NCBI RefSeq assembly: GCF_016901995.1
Contig: NZ_JACJLE010000002.1
Span: 1-64,000, forward strand
Direction: 5' to 3'
Origin: Bacteroides caecigallinarum
Lineage (GTDB): Bacteria; Bacteroidota; Bacteroidia; Bacteroidales; Bacteroidaceae
DNA length: 64,000 bases
The notes under the pieces were generated by a model. It saw nothing but the letters and a program-made list of their open reading frames with translations. It did no database searches and was not told the DNA's origin. This document shows positions 46,309 through 55,064 of the stretch, one piece after another; the stretch's first letter is position 1; the number at the start of each line of letters is the position of its first letter. Both the position numbers and the translations under genes were made by a program.

Positions 46309-49182
46309 ATGGAAACTTTTCTAAAGCTTGTAGCTCACGATTTATATACGAAAACAAACGGTGATTTTGCCCGTACAGCCATTGTTTTCCCAAACAAGAG
46401 AGCAGGACTGTTCTTCAATGAATATCTGGCATCGGAAACTGACAGACCTATATGGTCGCCCGCATACATAAGTATAGGCGAACTGTTCCGCAAGGTATCA
46501 GATCTTCAGATTGGTGACCCCGTAAAACTTGTATGCGAACTCTATAAGGTGTTTGTAAACATAACCGGCAGCAAGGAATCGCTAGACGACTTCTACTTCT
46601 GGGGTGAACTTCTTATAAGCGACTTTGACGATACGGACAAGAATATGGTGGACACTGAAGCCATGTTCCGCAATATCAAGGATCTGAACGAACTTAACGA
46701 CAATGGGTACGAGTTCCTGGAAGAAGGACAGAAAGAAGCATTGAGCCAGTTCTTCAAGAATTTCTCCATCGACAAGGTTACAGAATTGAAACAACGATTT
46801 ATCAACATATGGGACGTACTAGGAGAAATATATACCGAATTCAGAGCCGTACTTCGCGAACAGGGCATAGCTTACGAGGGTATGATGTACAGAGAAGTAA
46901 CAGAATCTATGGATATTGACAAACTCCCTTACGATAGATATGTCTTCGTGGGATTCAACGTGCTGAATAAGGTGGAACATACTCTGTTCAAGAAACTTGA
47001 TAAGGTTGGAAAGGCTATGTTCTATTGGGATTACGACATTTTCTATCTCAACAAGCACCCTCACGAGGCAGGTGAATTCATAAAGCGCAACCTAAGGGAT
47101 TTTCCATCGGAACTTCCACCATCTGTATTCAACAATCTGAACTCCCAGAAAGATATTACATATATTGAATCGCCTACCGAAAATGGTCAGGCAAGGTATC
47201 TTCCGCAATGGATAAGAACAAACCTTACGGAAGAAGAAAAGGAGACAGCCGTAGTATTATGTAACGAATCTTTACTACAACCTGTACTGCATTCTCTGCC
47301 AGAAAATATACGTCATATCAATATAACAATGGGATTTCCATTGTCGCAGACTCCTGCGTGCAGCTTTATCAACTCGCTTATTGAACTTCACACTTCAGGT
47401 TACAATCCGTCAAACGGCAGGTTCCTGTTTGCCGAAGTTTTGAGTGTGCTTAAACATCCATACACACAACTCCTGAGCGAGGAAGCAGAGAAGCTGGAGA
47501 AATCTCTTATCCACGACAATCGCTTCTACCCCCTTCCTTCGGAACTGAAAAAGGACGAAACTACAGAAACCATATTCACGCCTTGCAACAGTAACCATGC
47601 TATCTGTCAGATGATTTCTACAGTACTGAAACAGGTAGCAGCCGTATATCAGAAGAAATCAGCTACTATGGATACAGCTCTTGACCAACTGTATCGCGAA
47701 GCGTTGTTCAAAGCATATACCATGGTAAACCGTTTCAACTCTCTTATAGAAGAAGGCGACCTTGATGTGAACCAAAGTACATTCAAGCGCCTGCTCTCAC
47801 GCGTCATACAGTCAGCCAACATTCCGTTCCACGGCGAGCCGGCAATCGGTATGCAGGTTATGGGAGTACTTGAAACACGAAATCTTGACTTCAGAAACGT
47901 AGTAATGCTTTCGGTGAACGAAGGACAACTGCCTAAAAGCGGAAGCGATGCCTCGTTCATCCCATACAATATCAGAAAGGCATTCGGCATGACTACTATA
48001 GACCATAAGATAGCCGTTTTTGCATATTACTTCTACAGACTGCTGCAAAGAGCCGAAAAGGTAACCCTTCTTTTCAACACATCAAGCGACGGAATAAACC
48101 GAGGAGAGATGTCACGCTTCATGCTTCAGTTCCTAATTGAATGGGGATTCGACATCAAACGTGAAAGACTGGAAGCCGCACAATCGCCACAGGGTACTGA
48201 GAAAATTGAGATAAAGAAGACTCCGGAAATAATGAAACGCATGCAGAGCAATTTTGATATCAGAGCAAATAAAAAGGCTCTTCTATCACCTTCTGCACTC
48301 AACACATACATAGACTGTAACCTGAAATTTTATTACAAATATGTAGCTTTATTGACAGCGCCCGATGAAGTAAGTGCGGATATAGATTCTGCAAAATTCG
48401 GAAGCATATTCCACTATGCAGCCGAACATATCTACAAAGATCTCACAGCGCACGGAAAAGTGATAGATTGCAACTCTCTTGAAAAGCTTTTGCAAAACGA
48501 TGTAAAACTCCAGGAATATGTTGACAATGGTTTCAAGGAACTGTTCTTCAATATACCTCTGACAGAATGTCCCGAGTACAACGGATTGCAGCTCATAAAT
48601 TCTGCAGTAATTCTGAGATACATAAAACAGCTGTTAAGAAATGACCTGAGATATGCTCCTTTCACATTTACTGCTTCAGAGAAATTCGTAGATGAAGAGA
48701 TTGAAATTAAAACTCCGAAAGGCGTAATCAAATCCAGAATTGGTGGTATAATAGACCGTATGGATACTAAAGACAATACTTTGCGAATAGTGGACTACAA
48801 AACTGGTGGTGATGCACAGTGTCCACCTGACGTAAAGTCACTGTTCATCCAAGACAAGAAAAGATCTAACTACATATTCCAGACATTTATGTACGCATCA
48901 ATTGTCTGCAAGAAACTGAGAGAGAAAAACAATCCGTTGAAGGTTGCCCCTTCCCTGCTCTATATACACAAGGCGGCATCGGAAAGCTACTCACCGGTAG
49001 TACAGATGGGAGAGGCCAAAAAAAGAGAGGACGTAGATGATTTCAGCATCCATGAAGATGAATTCCGTGAAGATCTTAACATTCTTTTAGAGGAAATTTT
49101 CAATCCTGAAACAAGTTTTTCTCAAACAGAAATTGAAGAAAAATGTCAGTACTGTGATTATAAAGATTTGTGTAAGAAATAA
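46309..49182 (+). CDS. addB: AddB-like PD-(D/E)XK nuclease subunit
   Basis: A 957-residue partner of the AddA protein. The place of the P-loop reads TAIVFPNKRAGLFFNE, without GKT, so helicase activity is probably absent, as in Bacteroidota AddB. The nuclease domain is in the last 300 residues: SPSALNTYIDCNLKFYYKY, RIGGIIDRMD and LRIVDYKTGG. Four cysteines (one in YIDCN and three in CQYCDYKDLC) fit an iron-sulfur cluster. The operon then ends without another gene; no recD-type gene is present. Confidence 0.88.
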   Translation: METFLKLVAHDLYTKTNGDFARTAIVFPNKRAGLFFNEYLASETDRPIWSPAYISIGELFRKVSDLQIGDPVKLVCELYKVFVNITGSKESLDDFYFWGELLISDFDDTDKNMVDTEAMFRNIKDLNELNDNGYEFLEEGQKEALSQFFKNFSIDKVTELKQRFINIWDVLGEIYTEFRAVLREQGIAYEGMMYREVTESMDIDKLPYDRYVFVGFNVLNKVEHTLFKKLDKVGKAMFYWDYDIFYLNKHPHEAGEFIKRNLRDFPSELPPSVFNNLNSQKDITYIESPTENGQARYLPQWIRTNLTEEEKETAVVLCNESLLQPVLHSLPENIRHINITMGFPLSQTPACSFINSLIELHTSGYNPSNGRFLFAEVLSVLKHPYTQLLSEEAEKLEKSLIHDNRFYPLPSELKKDETTETIFTPCNSNHAICQMISTVLKQVAAVYQKKSATMDTALDQLYREALFKAYTMVNRFNSLIEEGDLDVNQSTFKRLLSRVIQSANIPFHGEPAIGMQVMGVLETRNLDFRNVVMLSVNEGQLPKSGSDASFIPYNIRKAFGMTTIDHKIAVFAYYFYRLLQRAEKVTLLFNTSSDGINRGEMSRFMLQFLIEWGFDIKRERLEAAQSPQGTEKIEIKKTPEIMKRMQSNFDIRANKKALLSPSALNTYIDCNLKFYYKYVALLTAPDEVSADIDSAKFGSIFHYAAEHIYKDLTAHGKVIDCNSLEKLLQNDVKLQEYVDNGFKELFFNIPLTECPEYNGLQLINSAVILRYIKQLLRNDLRYAPFTFTASEKFVDEEIEIKTPKGVIKSRIGGIIDRMDTKDNTLRIVDYKTGGDAQCPPDVKSLFIQDKKRSNYIFQTFMYASIVCKKLREKNNPLKVAPSLLYIHKAASESYSPVVQMGEAKKREDVDDFSIHEDEFREDLNILLEEIFNPETSFSQTEIEEKCQYCDYKDLCKK

Positions 49183-49356
49183 CATTTTGATATAATTACT
49201 GTTAATTTAAGGCAGTTTTCCGAGCTTTTATAATGCATATATCACGGAATATGGTTATATTCGCATGTTTTTCATAGTAATAGATTTATATATCCTGACT
49301 TCAAGCTTGTGAAAGTGAGTAAGTCAGAGAGACAAAAGAGTTTGTCCCTAAAGAAC

Positions 49357-49392
49357 AAGAGACTGCAATTTTCCCCGGCAGTCTCTTTTTTT
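49357..49392 (+). terminator. Terminator after addB
   Basis: Stem AAGAGACTGC / GCAGTCTCTT followed by TTTTTTTG. The 170 bases between addB and this stem hold nothing else that I recognise. Confidence 0.85.
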
Positions 49393-49445
49393 GTTCATAT
49401 ATATTACTTAATTTTGTATCATGATAACAGTAAAATACCAATCTT

Positions 49446-49922
49446 ATGAAAACAAATCCATTAATTGAATTAATCAGAAAAAAAGCTTATTTTTTAATCT
49501 TATGTGTGGCTATGATTTCAGGTTTTATAAGTTGTAGCACAGAAGAAGTTACTGAAGACAATGTCGTAGGAGTATATACAAATCTTACAGACAATTCAAA
49601 TACGGAAATAACCATACAACAGGCATCCGATCATTTTAAATTTAAATGTATATTTGATGATAACAGAGAAGGAAACATCAAAAGTTACAGTTGGACAGGA
49701 ACATTCAAAAATATACCGTCTGATGTGATAATGAACGGTAAAGAAGAGATAGGAACTGTAAAATTCAGTAGCGGAAGTGTAGAATTCAAGGCTTATACTC
49801 AAAGAGAAGGTACATACAAAGGATTCAGAGATGACTTGGCTGATTTAGGTTACTCAAGGAGTACTACTAATGACTCTGTATTTGTGACTACAGACTCTAT
49901 AATGACAAAAAACATAGAATAA
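49446..49922 (+). CDS. Small lipoprotein of unknown function
   Basis: A 158-residue protein with a lipoprotein signal: basic start, hydrophobic stretch and lipobox GFISC with Cys at about residue 30, then an acidic spacer (STEEVTEDN). The rest looks beta-rich (YTNLTDNSNTEITIQQ, GTVKFSSGSVEFKAY), perhaps a lipocalin-like or calycin fold; that is a guess. A TAATTTTG -7 element lies at 49409-49416. It stands alone between terminators. Confidence 0.75.
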   Translation: MKTNPLIELIRKKAYFLILCVAMISGFISCSTEEVTEDNVVGVYTNLTDNSNTEITIQQASDHFKFKCIFDDNREGNIKSYSWTGTFKNIPSDVIMNGKEEIGTVKFSSGSVEFKAYTQREGTYKGFRDDLADLGYSRSTTNDSVFVTTDSIMTKNIE

Positions 49923-49928
49923 AGAAAT

Positions 49929-49974
49929 AAAGCCATGGCTGATATCAATTACTGATTCTGCCATGGCTTTTTAT
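49929..49974. terminator. Bidirectional terminator between the lipoprotein gene and patB
   Basis: Stem AAAGCCATGGC / GCCATGGCTTT with a 20-base loop; T-rich on both sides. Confidence 0.85.
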
Positions 49975-50065
49975 TTTCCCTATAAGTTTATTTTTATCTA
50001 TATTAATATCCGCATAATGTTGAAAAAGCCCTGATTATATTAAGGATTATTTACCTCATCTGTAT

Positions 50066-51244
50066 TCAATCACATCGTGTAGATACAAACTTCAGGAACC
50101 TCGTCATGGCATCCTCCAATACAGCACGCGGACATGCTATATTCCAGCGCATAAAACCTTCTCCTTCTTCTCCATACATTGTACCGCTGTTAAGCCACAA
50201 TCCTGTCTCTTCCAGTAGTAATGCCTGAAGCTCGTCTGATGACATGTGTAATATACTGCAGTCTGTCCACACCAGATATGTTCCCTCTAATTCAGTTACC
50301 GTGAATTGAGGCAAGTTTTCGGTAAAGAAATCGCACAAAAAATCGTAGTTTGTTTTAAGATAATCCAGAAGTTGAATCAGCCACTCCTCTCCTTGGTTAT
50401 ATGCTGCTATGGTAGCTTCAATTCCGAATGGATTGACATCACACACCTCATTTATGTTTATGGCCTTATCTATTTGCTGACATACTCTATCATCGGCAGC
50501 GATAATATTGGCTATCTGCAATCCTGCCATATTGAATGATTTGCTAGGTGAAATACATGTTACAGAATTCTGTAAATGTTTTTCGCTGATTGACGCAAAC
50601 GGAGTGTAAACGTGCCCTGGGAAAACCAGTTCACAATGGATTTCATCGGAAATGACTGTTACATGATTTTTTATACAAATCTCCCCTATCCGACACAATT
50701 CTTCGCGTGTCCAGACCCTACCGGCAGGGTTATGCGGATTGCAGAGCAACATGAGCTTAGTGTCTGGAGCTGCAGCCTTGCGTTCCAGATCCTCATAATC
50801 TATGCGATAAGTCCTGTTCTCATATTTAAGCGGATTTGTGATAATCCGGCATCCATTATTCCTTATAGATGAAAAGAAACAGTTATAGACAGGTGTTTGC
50901 ACTATCACTCCATCTCCTGGTTCAGCCAGAGCCTTTATAACGGCAGATATTGCGGGAACCACTCCGGAAGTATAGATAAACCATTCTCTGTCAATCAGCC
51001 AATTATGTCTCCTGTCAAACCAATCTATTACGGACTTGTAATATTTATCAGGAACGTGTACATATCCATATATCCCATGTTCCACTCTTCTGGCGAGGGC
51101 ATCAATTATCGCAGGTGCAGTACGGAAATCCATATCTGCCACCCAAAGCGGAAGCACATCCCTATCCTCAGGCATACTGTCCCATTTATAGGAATTGGTT
51201 CCCCTACGAGGAATTATTTTATCAAAATCGTACATCATGTCCAT
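50066..51244 (-). CDS. patB: PatB/MalY-type aminotransferase (cystathionine beta-lyase family)
   Basis: A 392-residue fold-type I PLP enzyme. FDKIIPRRGTNSYKWD at the start, LWVADMDFRTAP and YTSGVVPAISAVIKAL are typical of PatB/MalY; the PLP Lys lies in SPSKSFNMAGLQIAN and CNPHNPAGRVWT binds the cofactor. It likely acts as a C-S lyase on cystathionine or related S-conjugates. It follows the DUF3737 gene with 2 bases between them, so the two form an operon controlled by the GTAAT-repeat promoter upstream. Confidence 0.92.
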   Translation of the reverse strand: MDMMYDFDKIIPRRGTNSYKWDSMPEDRDVLPLWVADMDFRTAPAIIDALARRVEHGIYGYVHVPDKYYKSVIDWFDRRHNWLIDREWFIYTSGVVPAISAVIKALAEPGDGVIVQTPVYNCFFSSIRNNGCRIITNPLKYENRTYRIDYEDLERKAAAPDTKLMLLCNPHNPAGRVWTREELCRIGEICIKNHVTVISDEIHCELVFPGHVYTPFASISEKHLQNSVTCISPSKSFNMAGLQIANIIAADDRVCQQIDKAININEVCDVNPFGIEATIAAYNQGEEWLIQLLDYLKTNYDFLCDFFTENLPQFTVTELEGTYLVWTDCSILHMSSDELQALLLEETGLWLNSGTMYGEEGEGFMRWNIACPRAVLEDAMTRFLKFVSTRCD

Positions 51245-51246
51245 AT

Positions 51247-52113
51247 TTAGTCAGTAAAGCAAGTACGTTCATCTCTAAGTCTGATTTCACAATCTGCCGG
51301 AGCCTTGATATTCTCATCTATTGTGATGGAACCATATTCATCCGCAACAATACATCCCGACATCGGATTCTTGATATTGGTTATGGCACCACGGATATCG
51401 GCATGCAGCGTACTATACTCAAATGCACGGTCGCAGTCCGGTCCGAAAGTACAGTTCTCCAACACAAGGTCATGAGCGTAACAAAGAGGTTGCTCACCAG
51501 TAATATGACAGTTCACAAGACGTAGGTTTCTTGAATGCCATCCCAAATACTCACCATTAAGCTCCGAATCATAAATCGTTACATTCTCTACCTCCCAGAA
51601 AGCATCCTTTGTAGTAATTTTGGCATTATGGATTTCTACATTCTTCACATACTGGAAAACATACTTGCTGTCGCTTTCCAATCCGTCCACATATATATTG
51701 TTGCTGAACATGAACGGATAAGTACCTCCATGTAGAACAAGATTTTTTACACGTATTCCGTTGCAGCGCCAGAACACTTCATCCGCGTCGTTCATCGTTA
51801 CATTCTCAATGTCTATTTCGCTCATCTCGCGGAACATTTTAGGAGCGTCTACCACTGTGTCTGTCATCTTCAGGTGGTCTGAATACCATAGGGCAGAACG
51901 TCCACCCACATCAAAATAGCACTTGTCTATTTTGAAACCGTGTACATGCCAGAAAGGATAGTTTCCTTCGAAACGGCATTTGAAAGCCTCTATATTGCTA
52001 CATTCTTTAATGGCAGATTCGCCAGTCCTGATAATTACATTTTCAAGACGGAGGTCGTGAGATTCGAACAATGGTCGTTCTCCTCCAAATTCAGTATTCT
52101 TAATCAGTTCCAT
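51247..52113 (-). CDS. DUF3737 right-handed beta-helix protein
   Basis: A 288-residue protein built almost wholly of repeated short strands (LRLENVIIR, FKCRFEG, KIDKCYFD, IDIENVTM, VKNLVLHGG, LRLVNCHI, LVLENCTFG), the mark of a right-handed beta helix. It lacks a signal peptide. The family is often found beside PatB-like enzymes, as here, but its function is not established. First gene of the DUF3737-patB operon. Confidence 0.88.
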   Translation of the reverse strand: MELIKNTEFGGERPLFESHDLRLENVIIRTGESAIKECSNIEAFKCRFEGNYPFWHVHGFKIDKCYFDVGGRSALWYSDHLKMTDTVVDAPKMFREMSEIDIENVTMNDADEVFWRCNGIRVKNLVLHGGTYPFMFSNNIYVDGLESDSKYVFQYVKNVEIHNAKITTKDAFWEVENVTIYDSELNGEYLGWHSRNLRLVNCHITGEQPLCYAHDLVLENCTFGPDCDRAFEYSTLHADIRGAITNIKNPMSGCIVADEYGSITIDENIKAPADCEIRLRDERTCFTD

Positions 52114-52192
52114 ACTTGTAATATATTAGCGGTCATTTATTAATAATCACAAAATTCCTTTCTTCAGTTTTCGCTTACCTTATTTCATACTG

Positions 52193-52256
52193 CAAAATTA
52201 AGCCTTCCGCTTTTGCTCTCATGTAGATGAATTACGGAGGAAATTACCAAAATTAC
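52193..52256 (-). promoter_or_regulatory. Promoter and triple-GTAAT operator of DUF3737-patB
   Basis: On the minus strand: GTAAT, 4 bp, GTAAT, 7 bp, GTAAT (plus-strand ATTAC at 52252-52256, 52243-52247 and 52231-52235), GTAATTCATCTAC, then 22 bp and TAATTTTG (52193-52200). There is no TTTG -33 element, which fits an activator-dependent promoter. The same arrangement without gaps stands ahead of the MATE gene. Confidence 0.7.
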
Positions 52257-52261
52257 TGACA

Positions 52262-53686
52262 TCATTTCATACTGTTCATCCATCGCTCCCGTTTCAGACG
52301 AACGAGGAATATGAAGCCACGAAAACAAAGTTCCACACACATGGCTATCCATACACCCTTCAATCCTAACGATGGAGCGAGTAAGGCAGCCAATGACAGA
52401 CGAATAGCCCAGATACTGAAGAAATTCATCAGACAAGGGACAAGTGTATCAGCCGCACCCACAAAAACGCCGTAAGCAACTATCGAAGCCGCAAACATAG
52501 GCTCGGCAAATGCCTCAATACGTAGTGCCATCACACCAAGTTCTCTGATTTCATGAACCGGTGTCATCAAGCCTATAATTTGAGGCGCAAACAGATACAT
52601 AAGTATCCCCATTAATCCCATGACAATCATTCCCATCAATACGGTGATACGCGCAAAGCTGCGAGTGAGTCTTTTGCGACCGGCACCGACACTCTGGCCT
52701 ACCAGTGTGGTAGCAGCATCGGCAATTCCATAACCGGGCATATAACAAAGACTTTCCGCAGTGACAGCAAACGAATTTGCCGCAATAGCAAAAACACCAA
52801 GCGGGGCGACTATAACCGTTGTCATGATTTGAGCTCCGCAAATGACTATATGTTCCAACCCCATAGGACAACCTATACGAAGAGCTTTTCTTATAGTTGA
52901 CGCACTGAGACGGAAATCATATCTTTCTCCGGTAAGTTTAAGTTCATTCGAACGAGTCCAAAGATACCACAGCAGAATGATAGCAATCACAGTCTCAGCG
53001 GCAGCAGTACCTAATGCAGCACCTTTCACACCCAGTCCAGCACCAGGCACGATGAAAGTCACATCAGCCAGTTCACATTGGCGTGAAGGAAATATCAGCA
53101 AGAAATTAAAGACCACATCCAGCACACACATGGCCACACCGGCAATGCTTGGCACTAACATATTACCGCTACACCGCAACATACCACCTGCAAGGAAATT
53201 CATCTGCAGGGCAGGCAAGAAAAGTGAGAATACAAAAAAATAAAGTGAAGCGTCATGACGTATAGAAATGTCCCCTCCTAACCAAGCGGGCAGAATACCG
53301 CTGACGGCAGAACCTATCAGAGCAAGAATCACACTGAACATTAATGTAGAGACCAATGACTGACGCAACACGGCACGCGCTCCTTGAATATCACCCGCAC
53401 CTATCTTATGTGCCACCTGTACCGAAAATCCAGTAGCTGATGCAACACACAGTCCCCAGAATAGCCAAGTGGTAGTTGATACCAATCCGATTGAAGCAGA
53501 AGCCTCAGCTCCAAGATGTCCCACCATTGATGCATCGATATACTGCATGATTATGGAAGAGAGTTGTGCTATGACTGCCGGAATACTAAGCTGCACTGTC
53601 AGATATAATTGTTGCGACAGAGTCATAGGCCTCCCATCTCGTATCAGTGCAAGCATCTCACCTATTTTATTATTTCGAGCCTTCAT
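52262..53686 (-). CDS. MATE-family multidrug exporter
   Basis: A 474-residue membrane protein with the 12-helix MATE layout in two halves. Typical blocks are LTVQLSIPAVIAQLSSIIMQYIDASMVG in the first helices (given in part), SATGFSVQVAHKIGAGD and, in the second half, AATTLVGQSVGAG. Exports drugs or metabolites with sodium or protons. Its promoter is a near copy of the DUF3737-patB promoter, so it likely belongs to the same regulon and may export a substrate or product related to PatB; that is inference. Confidence 0.92.
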   Translation of the reverse strand: MKARNNKIGEMLALIRDGRPMTLSQQLYLTVQLSIPAVIAQLSSIIMQYIDASMVGHLGAEASASIGLVSTTTWLFWGLCVASATGFSVQVAHKIGAGDIQGARAVLRQSLVSTLMFSVILALIGSAVSGILPAWLGGDISIRHDASLYFFVFSLFLPALQMNFLAGGMLRCSGNMLVPSIAGVAMCVLDVVFNFLLIFPSRQCELADVTFIVPGAGLGVKGAALGTAAAETVIAIILLWYLWTRSNELKLTGERYDFRLSASTIRKALRIGCPMGLEHIVICGAQIMTTVIVAPLGVFAIAANSFAVTAESLCYMPGYGIADAATTLVGQSVGAGRKRLTRSFARITVLMGMIVMGLMGILMYLFAPQIIGLMTPVHEIRELGVMALRIEAFAEPMFAASIVAYGVFVGAADTLVPCLMNFFSIWAIRLSLAALLAPSLGLKGVWIAMCVELCFRGFIFLVRLKRERWMNSMK

Positions 53687-53714
53687 GCATTTCTTTCTTT
53701 GAATTTCTTTATTG

Positions 53715-53778
53715 CAAAATTAGACTTATCGCCAATCACACCGTGTATATGAATTACTGATATTATTACCACTATTAC
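53715..53778 (-). promoter_or_regulatory. Promoter and triple-GTAAT operator of the MATE gene
   Basis: Plus-strand ATTAC at 53753-53757, 53765-53769 and 53774-53778 and GTATATGAATTAC at 53745-53757, then 22 bp to CAAAATTA (minus TAATTTTG) at 53715-53722. The 34-bp operator matches the one at 52223-52256 in 26 of 34 positions with no gap. No TTTG -33 element is present. Confidence 0.7.
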
Positions 53779-53804
53779 ATTATCTACTCGAGTGATATCT
53801 AAAA

Positions 53805-54254
53805 ATGGGAAAAGCTTACGACATCAAGTATGGACAACAAAAATACGACAACGAAGAAAGAACAATAGTCTGTTTTTCGCCGAGACAAACTGTAGAGACA
53901 AGACCGACTACTAATCAGATTAAAACGACAAGATAATTCTTGAAGAATTGACCAGACTGATTGACGAATATATAGATTCAGGCATGCTATACAACTCCAT
54001 ATTACCAACATCAGAATACTGTGCCGCAAGACTTGGTCTATCAGAGTTTTATTTCAACGATCTTCTGAAATTTGAGACGGGTAAGACTCTATGTGAATAT
54101 TTCGAATGTAAAAAGAAAGATGCTTGAGAGACCAATAAATACATCAGCCAACGTCGCCCGCCAGCTAGGTTACGTCAATATACAGTATTTCAGTCTGATA
54201 TTTAAGAAGATAATTGGTGTTTCTCCAAACGAGTATAGATTTCTGAATAACTGA
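53805..54254 (+). pseudogene. AraC-family transcriptional regulator, decayed
   Basis: Pieces of one AraC protein remain in order but in different frames: a start with YGQQKYDNEERTIVCFSPRQ; then, after a deletion of most of the sensor domain and several stops, ELTRLIDEYIDSG and PTSEYCAARLGLSEFYFNDL (first HTH) ending at TGA near 54126; then, after a frameshift, KRKMLERPINTSANVARQLG and YFSLIFKKIIGVSPNEYRF (second HTH) to TGA at 54252. It is divergent from the MATE gene and next to the shared operator, so it was probably the regulator of this locus. Confidence 0.85.
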
Positions 54255-54306
54255 AATTCAGCTTTATTGTTTTTTCAACTAAAAAATATAATATTACAAT
54301 TATGAA

Positions 54307-54357
54307 AAACCATGACAGCAAATTAATCAAAAGAACTGTCATGGTTTCTGTTTTTTT
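54307..54357. terminator. Bidirectional terminator beside the nitroreductase gene
   Basis: Perfect 12-bp stem AAACCATGACAG / CTGTCATGGTTT followed by CTGTTTTTTT. Confidence 0.88.
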
Positions 54358-54369
54358 ATTTTCAAAATA

Positions 54370-54894
54370 TCATTTTATCACCCTATAGTAATCCACCTTA
54401 CGAGGTTTCGGGGCATCTGCCGCTTTTGCCGGGTAGCCTAAGGCAAGAGCACCAATTCCGACAAGTCCTTCAGGCAATCCGAAACTTTCCATCAGTTTCT
54501 TTCCTTCATCGGTAGAAAACATTTCTCTTTCCCTATGTATCCAGCAGCTTGCAAGTCCTATAGCATGGGCAGCAAGCATCATATTTTCCAATACGCAGCT
54601 TCCATCTTGTATAGGGTTGTTTGCATCAGCAGGTGTAAACACAAGAACGTATGTAGGTGCATCATAATACGGATTTGATGTGACTCCCATCACATGGGCA
54701 TTCATTTCTGCCAGTTTTTTACGTATCTCGTCATTCTGTACAGCAACAATGTATGGCGACTGCATTCCTCGTGATGTAGGCGCGTATGTACCGGCTTCCA
54801 ATACCGCTTTCAATTCTTCGTCAGTAATCTGTTCTGCCTTATATTGACGGCAACTGCGACGAGTCTTTATAATCTCCAGAAATTCGTTATTCAT
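54370..54894 (-). CDS. Nitroreductase-family flavoprotein
   Basis: A 174-residue FMN enzyme: KTRRSCRQYKAEQITDEELK at the start, AGTYAPTSRGMQSPYIVAV, GLASCWIHREREMF and GALALGYPA. Only moderately similar to the nitroreductase at 25153-25686, which has another C-terminus. Monocistronic between two hairpins. A weak TAATTTTG element lies upstream on the minus strand (54939-54946). Confidence 0.9.
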   Translation of the reverse strand: MNNEFLEIIKTRRSCRQYKAEQITDEELKAVLEAGTYAPTSRGMQSPYIVAVQNDEIRKKLAEMNAHVMGVTSNPYYDAPTYVLVFTPADANNPIQDGSCVLENMMLAAHAIGLASCWIHREREMFSTDEGKKLMESFGLPEGLVGIGALALGYPAKAADAPKPRKVDYYRVIK

Positions 54895-54999
54895 ATCTGT
54901 ATATTTTTATGTTAATACTAAATTCAAATCACCACCAACAAAATTAATCAAAAGCACGAAATGTTATACATACCTACTATGATAAAATCTATTTCTTAC

Positions 55000-55040
55000 A
55001 AAAAAATCCTCTTCACGACAAGGGAAATGCCATGAAGAGG
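55000..55040 (-). terminator. Terminator of the ilv operon
   Basis: On the minus strand: stem CCTCTTCA / TGAAGAGG with a 17-base loop, then ATTTTTTT; it follows ilvC. Confidence 0.85.
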
Positions 55041-55064
55041 AAATAAAAATACTCTTATTATTTA

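Noticed and set aside
43042-49182. A RecBCD complex
   Set aside because: There is no RecD-like gene; the first protein carries its own nuclease and the second lacks a P-loop but has nuclease and iron-sulfur motifs, as in AddAB.
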